Shown here in pieces: positions 1 to 6,698 of a stretch of DNA of 64,000 nucleotides. The stretch comes from Curvibacter cyanobacteriorum (GTDB lineage: Bacteria; Pseudomonadota; Gammaproteobacteria; Burkholderiales; Burkholderiaceae_C), in contig NZ_JAQSIP010000012.1 of assembly GCF_028649475.1 (NCBI RefSeq), positions 1-64,000 of the forward strand. The letters run 5' to 3'. The notes under the pieces are model-generated. The model ran no database searches, was not told the DNA's origin, and was given only the letters and a program-made list of their open reading frames with translations. The translations under genes were made by a program, and so were the position numbers. Numbering within the stretch: the stretch's first letter is position 1; the number at the start of each line of letters is the position of its first letter.

Positions 1-240
1 GTTGGTGAGCAAGCTCCAGACGAGTTCGTCGTCGACGCGGAAGCGGGCCAGCAGGGTGTTGCGCGAGGCCAGCTTCATGACCTGGGAGGGGGAGAGGGCG
101 GCGAGGATGTCGGCGGACTCTTCATTGAGGCCGAGGCGGAAGATGGCTTCGGCCTTGTCGTGGCGGATGAGGGATTGGGCCAGCATGAGGTAGGTCAGGT
201 TGGCTTCGCGGATTTCGGCAAGCATTTGTTCGCTGGTCAT
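1..240 (-). CDS. flhD: FlhD flagellar transcriptional activator, 5' part
   Basis: The first 80 codons of flhD are present and the gene runs off the left edge of the window. The protein begins MTSEQMLAEIREANLTYLML and continues through AQSLIRHDKAEAIFRLGL, which I recognise as the N-terminal helices of betaproteobacterial FlhD. FlhD combines with FlhC into the heteromeric class I master activator of the flagellar cascade and, in beta- and gammaproteobacteria, some non-flagellar genes. The ATG is preceded by a GGAG Shine-Dalgarno seven bases upstream. flhC is expected just beyond the window. The 5' region carries unusual direct and inverted repeats (see 357-401), which may be regulatory. Confidence 0.9.
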   Translation of the reverse strand, partial: MTSEQMLAEIREANLTYLMLAQSLIRHDKAEAIFRLGLNEESADILAALSPSQVMKLASRNTLLARFRVDDELVWSLLTN

Positions 241-356
241 GGTCAACTCCTTCGTTACGGAGCCGCTGCCTCTGCCGCTTGCAGGGTTTCGCGATCCGTT
301 GAAATGGATTGTGAAGACACCGTAAAAGGAAATTAAGTCAGGCAAGTGCGGTCCGA

Positions 357-401
357 CTTGTCTGGTTTTTGACCCGGCTTGTCAGGTTTTTTCTGACAAG
401 C
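357..401. promoter_or_regulatory. Direct and inverted repeats upstream of flhD, candidate operator
   Basis: CTTGTCTGGTTTTT (357-370) recurs as CTTGTCAGGTTTTT (378-391), an offset of 21 bp, about two helical turns. The second copy also forms a perfect 9-bp inverted repeat, GCTTGTCAG (377-385) with CTGACAAGC (393-401), around a T-rich spacer. The cluster lies 117-161 bp upstream of the flhD start. Repeats spaced by whole helical turns are typical of regulator binding sites, so I read this as a candidate operator or promoter element; the binding protein is unknown. The remaining upstream DNA (241-356) shows no open reading frame I trust. Confidence 0.4.
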
Positions 402-469
402 GGTGCAGGCTTGGGCGGCTTGGGCCCTGTGAACGCGCCTGCTGCGGCTTTGGGGGGCTGGGCCCCTCC

Positions 470-493
470 AAAACACCGGCCTGCTGGCCGGTG
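470..493 (-). terminator. Rho-independent terminator of sseA
   Basis: Perfect 8-bp stem CACCGGCC/GGCCGGTG (474-481 and 486-493) with a 4-base loop, followed on the minus strand by TTTT. It lies about 50 bases beyond the sseA stop codon and separates sseA from flhD transcription. The U tract is short, so strength is uncertain. Confidence 0.6.
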
Positions 494-544
494 GGCTCGA
501 ATTGTTTTTCGATCTTTGGGGTGGTGCGCGGTGCGTGGGTCGCC

Positions 545-1414
545 TCAGCCGCGCGCCATCGGGCGCTGCGGGTCGCGGCACCACTCGCTCCAGCTGCCGG
601 CAAACAAGGCCGTCGGGCCGAGCCCGGCGATCTCCATCGCCAGCAGGTTGGGCAGGGCGGTGACGCCACTGCCGCAATGGTGCACCACCTGGCTGGGCGC
701 ACGACCGGCCAGCAAGGCCTCGAAAGCGGCGCGCAATTCAGCCGCCGGTTTGAAGCGGCCATCGGGCCCCAGGTTGTCGGTGAAGGGGCGGTTCAGGGCC
801 CCCGGGATGTGGCCTGCCACCGGGTCCAGTGGCTCGACCTCGCCTTTGAAACGGGGCGTGGCGCGGGCGTCGATCAAGGTCTGTTCGGGGCGTCCCAGGG
901 CCTGCTGCACCTGGTCGACGGTGCGCAGGTCGCGCAGCGCGGGGCGCAGCTCGAACTGGCCTGGCGGCAGGGGCGCAGCGGGACCACTGGCGGTGGCGCC
1001 GCCGGCGGCCTGCCAGGCGGCGAGGCCCCCATCGAGCACGGCCACGGCGTCATGGCCCAGCCATTTGAGCATCCACCACAGGCGCACGCAGTAGCTGCTG
1101 TTGTTGCGGTCGTAGACGACAGCCTGCTGGTGGTTGTTGAAACCGACCGAACGCAGCCAGTCGGCCAGGGCCTCCCGCGTGGGCAGTGGGTGGCGGCCGC
1201 CGGAGGCCTTGGCCTGGTCGGCCCCGTGGGCGCTGAGGTGCCGGTCCAGGTCGGCGCGTTGGGCCCCGGCCACGTGCAGGGTGTCGAACTGGCTGTTGCC
1301 CGCCGTGGGCTGGGTCAGGTCGAAGCTGCAGTCGAAAACCATCAGGGCTTGGCCACTGGCTTGCAGGGCTTGCAGTTCGGCGGCGCTGATCAGGGTGGTG
1401 TAGGGAGTGGACAT
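545..1414 (-). CDS. sseA: 3-mercaptopyruvate / thiosulfate sulfurtransferase
   Basis: A 289-residue two-domain rhodanese of the SseA/TST family, which transfers sulfur from 3-mercaptopyruvate or thiosulfate to thiol acceptors or cyanide in the cytoplasm. The N-terminal rhodanese fold (about 1-140) lacks the catalytic cysteine. The C-terminal domain has the active-site loop CGSGVTA with Cys at residue 247; this loop form is typical of mercaptopyruvate sulfurtransferases rather than classical rhodaneses. DDR-like structural motifs (VYDRNN, VLDGGLAAW, LIDARATPRFKGE) are in place. I chose the ATG giving MSTPYTTLISAAEL, the usual family N-terminus. An in-frame ATG 14 codons upstream is possible, and neither start has a strong Shine-Dalgarno. 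It is single-gene, with a terminator downstream. Confidence 0.88.
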   Translation of the reverse strand: MSTPYTTLISAAELQALQASGQALMVFDCSFDLTQPTAGNSQFDTLHVAGAQRADLDRHLSAHGADQAKASGGRHPLPTREALADWLRSVGFNNHQQAVVYDRNNSSYCVRLWWMLKWLGHDAVAVLDGGLAAWQAAGGATASGPAAPLPPGQFELRPALRDLRTVDQVQQALGRPEQTLIDARATPRFKGEVEPLDPVAGHIPGALNRPFTDNLGPDGRFKPAAELRAAFEALLAGRAPSQVVHHCGSGVTALPNLLAMEIAGLGPTALFAGSWSEWCRDPQRPMARG

Positions 1415-1480
1415 GCGCGGTGCTGGCTTGGCAACGTTGATTGGAACGGGGCTCATCCTAGCGCCAAATGCCCTGGGCTG

Positions 1481-1501
1481 AAGCCGCGAAGTCCGCGGCT
1501 T
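1481..1501 (-). terminator. Hairpin between the LRR gene and sseA, possible terminator
   Basis: Perfect 8-bp stem AAGCCGCG/CGCGGCTT with a 5-base loop, 17 bases beyond the stop of the LRR gene and upstream of sseA. The minus-strand sequence after the stem has no U tract, so it may be a weak terminator or an RNA-processing/stability hairpin. Confidence 0.35.
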
Positions 1502-1517
1502 TGACGGCCCAGTTGCC

Positions 1518-3152
1518 TCAAGCGGTCGGTGGTGGGTCGCGTGGGGTCCGGCTGACCCCGGGGACGCTGAACGGCGGACCGGCGGGGCGGGGTTGGGGCT
1601 CGGGGCTGGCGGCGGCCGCGGTGGCCGGTGGTGGGGCACTGGCGGCTCCGGGCTCGCGTTCACGCGGGGGCGGCGAAATGCGCAGGTTCCAGATCAGCAG
1701 GGCGGTGGCCAGGGCCAGCAGGCCGCTGAACACGATCATCCATTCGCTCAGGGGGGGCAGCATGCTGTCGTCCAGCAGATCGCTGGGCTCGTCCTGTGTC
1801 CGCCCGGGCGCCTGCAGGCAGGCGGCCTCGGCTTGGGGGATGGGCCGGCGCGGGGGATGGGTCTCGTGGCAGCGGTCGTGGGCGCCGCCCGGTGCTGACA
1901 AGAGGGGCGGGCTGGGCGGGTTGTCAGGCAGCTCGGCGCCCCGGGCTGGCGGTGCCAGCGTGGGCGTGGGGTTGGGCGAGCCGCGTTGGCTGGGGCGCTG
2001 GGCTTCGGTGCACTGGATGCGTTCAGGCCAGTCCGGGGCGTGGGGGGCGGCTGCCTCGTGGGCTTCGTTGGGGGCCGGGGCATTGGGGCACAGGATGAAC
2101 TGGCTCAGGCTGGCGGGCGCGGGGGGCAGCGGCCCCGAGAGTTGATTGCCCTGCAGTTGCAGCGACTGCAGGGCGGGCAGTGACGTCAGGGCCGGCACGC
2201 TGCCATGGAGTTGGTTGTAGCTCAGGTTGAGGCGGCCCAGTGCCGGCAGGTCACGCCACAGAGGCAGGGGGCCTTGGAACAGGTTGTGGTCGAGTTGCAG
2301 CACCGCGAGCGCGGGCTGGTCCGTGAAGGGGGGCAGCGGGCCGCTGAGCTGGTTGCCGGACGCGCTCAGGGTGCGCAACGCGCTGTGCGGCGGCAGCGGT
2401 GGCAGGGGGCCGGCGAAACGGTTCCAGTCCAGCACCAGGGTCTCGAGGGCCGGCAGCTTGTGCCACGGGGGCAGCGGGCCGGTGAAGCGGTTGAAACTGA
2501 GGTCTGCGGTGACCAGTTTGGGGGTGTCCCAGGGTGGCAGTGGGCCGCTGAGCTGGTTGTGGTTGACGCGCAGGTTGCGCAGGGCTGTCAGCCCTGTCAA
2601 GGCGGGCAGCGGGCCTGTCAGCAGGTTGTTGCTGACCACCAGGCTTTGCAGGGCGTGCAAGTCGCTCAGGGGCGGCAGGGGTCCACTGAACTGGTTGAAG
2701 CTGACGTTGAAAGACTGCAGCTGGGGCCAGGCCGACCACGCTGGCAAGGGGCCACTGAGGCGCAGGTTGTGCCGCAGGTCCAGGGTTTGCAGGCCGCGCA
2801 GGTCGCGCAAGGCCTCGGGCAGGGGGCCCTCCAGTTGGTTGCCTGGCAGGTGCAGGCCGATGACCTCGGTGCCTTCTGGGTTGCAGCGCACACCCAGCCA
2901 CCGTTGTGCACAGGGGTCGCCCTGGAGCCAGCCGTCCTGACGCCGCCATTGGGGGCCCTGGGTCGCCTGGTACAGCGAGATCAGTGCTTGGGTTTGGGGG
3001 GCGGGCAGCGCGGCGGGCACGGCGGAGGACAGCATCACCAGGGCGCTGCCCACGAGGCCGCACTTCAGGCGCCCCGGACGCTCCAGGCGGCTGGGGCGGG
3101 TGCCGCACGGCGTCAAGCAGGGGTCGGGCCAAGGCGATAACGCTGGTTTCAT
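1518..3152 (-). CDS. Leucine-rich-repeat surface protein with IPTL-CTERM-like anchor
   Basis: A 544-residue protein. A basic N-terminus and hydrophobic stretch (about 31-50) look like a signal peptide. A plant-type LRR cap follows (ALISLYQATQGPQWRRQDGW, then DPCAQRWLGVRCN), then about ten LRRs, each carrying a GPLP element (for example NQLSGPLPPW, NRFTGPLPPW). A Cys/Pro-rich linker leads to LPPLSEWMIVFSGLL near residues 462-488, which resembles the IPTL-CTERM sorting signal (Pro-x-Leu-Ser-Glu-Trp, hydrophobic helix, basic residues). Unusually, about 55 Pro/Ala-rich residues follow the helix, whereas such signals normally end a few residues later. Surface or exported recognition role is inference; the ligand is unknown. 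The start is ATG with a GAGG a few bases upstream. It stands alone, with an AT-rich promoter region upstream. Confidence 0.75.
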   Translation of the reverse strand: MKPALSPWPDPCLTPCGTRPSRLERPGRLKCGLVGSALVMLSSAVPAALPAPQTQALISLYQATQGPQWRRQDGWLQGDPCAQRWLGVRCNPEGTEVIGLHLPGNQLEGPLPEALRDLRGLQTLDLRHNLRLSGPLPAWSAWPQLQSFNVSFNQFSGPLPPLSDLHALQSLVVSNNLLTGPLPALTGLTALRNLRVNHNQLSGPLPPWDTPKLVTADLSFNRFTGPLPPWHKLPALETLVLDWNRFAGPLPPLPPHSALRTLSASGNQLSGPLPPFTDQPALAVLQLDHNLFQGPLPLWRDLPALGRLNLSYNQLHGSVPALTSLPALQSLQLQGNQLSGPLPPAPASLSQFILCPNAPAPNEAHEAAAPHAPDWPERIQCTEAQRPSQRGSPNPTPTLAPPARGAELPDNPPSPPLLSAPGGAHDRCHETHPPRRPIPQAEAACLQAPGRTQDEPSDLLDDSMLPPLSEWMIVFSGLLALATALLIWNLRISPPPREREPGAASAPPPATAAAASPEPQPRPAGPPFSVPGVSRTPRDPPPTA

Positions 3153-3533
3153 GCCTCAGGCCGAGGCCGGCGGTGGGCGGGCCGTCGGGGCAGGTCGGAG
3201 GGCTGCCGGCAGTGGGGCGGGCAATCTGGGAGCATGGCGTACTTTCGGGATGCTGAAAGGGGGAAGATAGGGTCGATTGATCACTGTGGGCTGGTAATCG
3301 TTGTAAGTATTTATTTTTAATAAATTCATGGGCTGCAATTTGAGCGGTTTGATCATTTGAGCCGCCTCCCACGGGCTGCGCCGACCAACCCGCGGCAGAC
3401 AAGGCGACGCGCGGTCGGGCTCGGGCCCGCGCGCCGCAGCGTGGGCGGGTGGTGGGGGCGTTGAGCCCTGCAGGGGGGCGAGGCGGGAAGCGGGCCGGGG
3501 CCCAAGGGTTGGGGCCTGAGGCCAGGCGCCCGG
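3153..3533. other. Intergenic region upstream of the LRR gene
   Basis: About 380 bases without a convincing gene. Bases 3270-3360 are markedly AT-rich compared with the flanks (TTATTTTTAATAAATTCATG around 3310-3330), consistent with the promoter of the minus-strand LRR gene, although I could not assign -35/-10 boxes. The rest is GC-rich and featureless. Confidence 0.4.
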
Positions 3534-3563
3534 GGTCGACTGGGGCCGACTGGGGTCGACTGG
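3534..3563. repeat. Three tandem 10-bp repeats
   Basis: GGTCGACTGG, GGCCGACTGG and GGTCGACTGG lie head to tail at 3534-3543, 3544-3553 and 3554-3563, four bases beyond the stop of the EamA transporter gene. They could affect the 3' end of that transcript; no function is evident. Confidence 0.6.
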
Positions 3564-3567
3564 TGCC

Positions 3568-4479
3568 TCAGTGTTCTTCGGCGGGGGCGTTCGGGGCCGC
3601 CTTGCCGCGCAGGACGGTGGCGGCCACGCCGCTGGCCACGATCAGGGCCATGCCCGCCCAGGCGATCAGGGGCAGTTGATCGCCAAACAGCCAGACGCTG
3701 TAGAGGCCCGCGAACACGATGCCCGAGTACTGCAGGTTGGCCACCAGCAAGGTACCGCGTTGGTTGCGTGCGCTGGCATAGGCCCGGGTCATGCACAACT
3801 GGCCCAGGGAGGCCAGCACCCCAATGGGCAGCAGCCACAGGGCGCTGGGCCAATGCAGCGGTGACACCCCGGTCACGCCCATGCCCAGGGCGCCCGCCAG
3901 CGCCGAGCCGACGGCAAAGTAGAACACCGTGCGGGTCTCGGGCTCACCGGCACGCGACAGGGCCATCACTTGCATGTAGGCAAAGGCTGCGCTCATGCCC
4001 GACAGCAGGCCGACCAGGGCGGCGAACATCTGGTCGCCCTCGATCGAGGGGCGCAGCATCATCACCACCCCAGCGAAGCCCGCCAGCACGGTCAGCACCA
4101 GAGGGCCTTGCAGCAGCGGGCGCGACGAAGGGTCGGTGGGGCGCCAGGCCATCAGGGCGCCGCCCACCAAAAAGGCCGCCACCCAGACGCTGCTCATGTA
4201 GTTGAGCGTCATGGCCGTGGCCAGCGGCAGGTGGGCAATGGCATAGAACCACGCGCCCAGCGAGGTCACGCCGACCAGGCTGCGCCAAGCGTGCATCATG
4301 GGGTAGCGGGTGCGCAGGCTGATGCCGCTGTAGCGGGCCAGCGCCCACATGAAGAAGATGCCCAAGACGCCCCGGTAGAACACCAGTTCAGCCGAGCTGA
4401 AATCGCTGGAGGCAATCTTCACGCACACCCCCATCGAGGCGAAGAAGAAGGCGGCGACAAGCATCCAGAGGGCTTGCAT
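3568..4479 (-). CDS. EamA-family (DMT superfamily) transporter
   Basis: A 303-residue inner-membrane protein with about ten hydrophobic helices arranged as two EamA repeats, the standard architecture and length of drug/metabolite transporters of the RhaT/YdcZ-EamA type. The first helix is MQALWMLVAAFFFASMGVCV; the second repeat begins near GLLSGMSAAFAYMQVMALSR. Substrate cannot be deduced. I start at the ATG with AAGGAA upstream, 22 codons inside the longest reading frame. It is transcribed in the same direction as the Rieske gene behind it, but the strong terminator at 4562-4591 suggests a separate transcript. Confidence 0.85.
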   Translation of the reverse strand: MQALWMLVAAFFFASMGVCVKIASSDFSSAELVFYRGVLGIFFMWALARYSGISLRTRYPMMHAWRSLVGVTSLGAWFYAIAHLPLATAMTLNYMSSVWVAAFLVGGALMAWRPTDPSSRPLLQGPLVLTVLAGFAGVVMMLRPSIEGDQMFAALVGLLSGMSAAFAYMQVMALSRAGEPETRTVFYFAVGSALAGALGMGVTGVSPLHWPSALWLLPIGVLASLGQLCMTRAYASARNQRGTLLVANLQYSGIVFAGLYSVWLFGDQLPLIAWAGMALIVASGVAATVLRGKAAPNAPAEEH

Positions 4480-4561
4480 GGTGTGTGGGTTCCTTGGTGA
4501 CAGCGTCTGGCGAAAAGGGCGGCTTGAAAGCCTGCAGACCTTCAAGCCGCTGCCATGCTAT

Positions 4562-4591
4562 CAAAAAAAGAGCGACCGTGACGGTCGCTCT
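4562..4591 (-). terminator. Strong rho-independent terminator of the Rieske oxygenase gene
   Basis: Nearly perfect palindromic stem AGAGCGACCGT/ACGGTCGCTCT (4569-4579 and 4581-4591) followed on the minus strand by seven T residues, about 24 bases after the stop codon of the oxygenase gene. Classic intrinsic terminator. Confidence 0.9.
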
Positions 4592-4614
4592 GGTGACGAT
4601 GGCTGCGGCCGGGC

Positions 4615-5751
4615 TCAGGCGACGGGGCCCTGGGCACCCATGTGCTTGCGGTACCACTCGTGGAAGTGCTGCATGCCGTCTTCCATCGGGCTCTGGTAAG
4701 GGCCCACCTCGTTGTCGCCGCGCTCGAACAGGGCCCGGCGACCGGCGTCCATGCGCTCGCCGATCTCGTCGTCCTCGATGCAGGTTTCCATGTAGGCGGC
4801 CTGCTGCGCTTCGACAAACTCGCGCTCGAAGGCGGTGATTTCCTCGGGGTAATAGAACTCCACCATGTTCAGCGTCTTTTGCGGGCTGATCGGGTGCAGG
4901 GTCGACACGGTCAGCACATGGGGGTACCACTCCACCATGATGTGCGGGTAGTAGGTGAGCCAGATGGCGCCGCGCTCGGGCAGTCGGCCTTCGCGGTACT
5001 TGAGCAGCAACTCGTGCCAGCGCTGGTAGACGCTGGAGCCCGGGCGGTTGAAGCCGCTGGACACGCCCACGGTTTGCACCGAGTAGTTGTCCTTGAACTC
5101 CCACTGCAGGTCGTCGCAGGTCACAAACTGGCCCAAGCCGGGGTGGAAGGGGCCCACATGGTAGTCCTCGAGGTAGACCTCGATGAAGGTCTTCCAGTTG
5201 TAGTTGCACTCGTGCAGTTCGACGCGGTCGAGCGAAAAGCCCGTGAAGTCGAGCTCGGCGCGCGGGCCCATGCCGGCTAGGTCGGCCTCGATGTCGCGGC
5301 CATTGTCTTCAAACAACAGGCCGTTCCACTCACGCAGGCGGTATTGGTTGAGGTTGAGGCAGGGGTCTTGGGCAAAGTGCGGCGCGCCCAGCAACTGGCC
5401 ACTGCCGTTGTAAGTCCAGCGGTGCAGCGGGCACACGATGTTGCCGCCAGCGCTACCCGGGGCACGGTCGTGCAGCGAACCGCGGTCCTTGAGCATCACC
5501 GCCTGGCGGTGGCGGCAGACGTTGGACAGCAACTCGATGCCGTGGGCGTTGTGCACCAGCACACGCCCCCCGTGTTCCTGCGGCAGGACGTGGTAGTCGC
5601 CCACTTGGGGCACGCTGAGCCGGTGCCCCACATAGCGGGGCCCGCGCTGAAAGATGAGCGCCATCTCGCGCTGGAACAGCGCTTCGTCGAAGTAGCTTGA
5701 AACTGGTAGTTGGCTTGCGGCCTGCTGCAGTTGAAGACTTAAATCAGACAT
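4615..5751 (-). CDS. Rieske-type aromatic-ring-hydroxylating oxygenase, alpha subunit
   Basis: A 378-residue Rieske non-heme iron oxygenase. The [2Fe-2S] Rieske ligands are Cys79-x-His81 and Cys107-x2-His110 (CPLHRW). The catalytic domain contains the mononuclear iron signature with Glu195/Asp196, His198 and His203 (EDYHVGPFHP), preceded by NYNWKTFIEVY. These families hydroxylate or demethylate aromatic or quaternary-ammonium substrates with electrons from a reductase. No reductase, ferredoxin or beta subunit gene lies nearby, so the partner must be elsewhere and the substrate is unknown. The start is ATG with AGG nine bases upstream. It is followed by its own strong terminator. Confidence 0.87.
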   Translation of the reverse strand: MSDLSLQLQQAASQLPVSSYFDEALFQREMALIFQRGPRYVGHRLSVPQVGDYHVLPQEHGGRVLVHNAHGIELLSNVCRHRQAVMLKDRGSLHDRAPGSAGGNIVCPLHRWTYNGSGQLLGAPHFAQDPCLNLNQYRLREWNGLLFEDNGRDIEADLAGMGPRAELDFTGFSLDRVELHECNYNWKTFIEVYLEDYHVGPFHPGLGQFVTCDDLQWEFKDNYSVQTVGVSSGFNRPGSSVYQRWHELLLKYREGRLPERGAIWLTYYPHIMVEWYPHVLTVSTLHPISPQKTLNMVEFYYPEEITAFEREFVEAQQAAYMETCIEDDEIGERMDAGRRALFERGDNEVGPYQSPMEDGMQHFHEWYRKHMGAQGPVA

Positions 5752-6698
5752 GGGTGACCTGACCTAAAGACTCCCCACAGGGAGGTAAAAGCGCGCCGTG
5801 ACGGCGGGCCCGTGGGCCCCGCCAGCGGGCATGAGCGCGGTGACAAGAAACCGGCTAAGCCGGCATGAAGGGAACCGCGGATTGTACCCCGGGGCCCTGT
5901 TTTGTGCGAATCATGGGCATTGCAGCTGATCTGGCTCAAGGCGCCGCCAGGTGCATGACGGCCTCCCAGGACGTCTAAGTCCTGCCTCAACGCACTTTGG
6001 CCACGTGGCTGCTACCGGCCAACGGCAGGGTGCAGGTCTGGCTGTTGCCATCAGAGATAACGGTGGTGCTATCCAAGTGAGGCAATTTGAGAGACCGCGT
6101 GACCCTGATCCCCTGTGCGATCGTTGGGGTGCCCGGTTGAGGGCGATGCTGGTGGCGTTGGCCGCACCATTTGAAGTACTTTCGCTGCGCTGCGCGATTG
6201 ATCTTTGGCAGGCTGATGAAAAGGGTTGAATCGGCCCTTCCCGGTGTGACAGGAGTCCGGGCAAGTCTCCGAGAGCGCCGGCTGCTGGTGAAACCCTTCT
6301 TCAGTGCCATGCTGGCGATGTCAACGTTTCATGTTCGCTTGGCCCCCTCCTGCGCGTGGTGATGGCTAAGAATTGGTGTCCCCTGCGCGGTTGTTGGTAC
6401 CGCGGAGCGAGGGCTTGGGGTGGGGTGGTCGCTGGGGCGAGCGCTTCGGCTGCAATCGAGGGGTATCCAGCGGTTTGATGGCACTTTGCCAGCGCCACCA
6501 CCATGTTTGGAAGGGGCTGGTCACCACGGATTCAAGTTGGGGTACGCGACGGCTTCGCGCTTGTCCAAAGAACGCTGTGGGTCGGTTGGCTGCGCTGCCT
6601 GTCGGCAGCCCTTGGCAGGCCCGCTGGATGTTGCTTGCCTGGGGTGCTGTTGAACTGTCGGTGGACCCTGTTGAAGTTGATTTGAGGTCGTTTTAAAA
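5752..6698. other. Long intergenic region, mostly without a recognisable gene
   Basis: About 950 bases between the Rieske gene and the c-di-GMP gene. GC content is lower than in neighbouring genes and reading frames on both strands are short. The only candidate I would not dismiss is the minus-strand frame at 5987-6310 (separate entry). The last part must carry the promoter and a long leader of the GGDEF-EAL gene, but no clear boxes or riboswitch consensus could be identified; I searched by eye for the c-di-GMP-I aptamer and did not see it. Confidence 0.4.
5987..6310 (-). pseudogene. Possible small or decayed ORF (107 codons)
   Basis: A minus-strand frame starting MALKKGFTSS and ending in GNSQTCTLPLAGSSHVAKVR. 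The C-terminal part has a protein-like composition (Ser/Thr-rich, balanced), while the N-terminal part looks less coding, and a neighbouring frame also reads plausibly (STSNGAANATSIALN around 6130-6180). This pattern could reflect a frameshifted remnant. No Shine-Dalgarno precedes the ATG. I do not recognise the product. Confidence 0.2.

Noticed and set aside
369-1504. Long plus-strand reading frames opposite sseA
   Set aside because: They are mirror images of the recognisable minus-strand sseA coding sequence in high-GC DNA; their translations are Ala/Gly/Arg-rich with no domain.
3270-3360. AT-rich segment as a possible mobile-element or transfer border
   Set aside because: Only about 90 bases, no repeats or integrase nearby; best explained as a promoter region.
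6380-6698. c-di-GMP riboswitch in the leader of the GGDEF-EAL gene
   Set aside because: The conserved GEMM aptamer segments were not found by eye; no hairpin arrangement fits.
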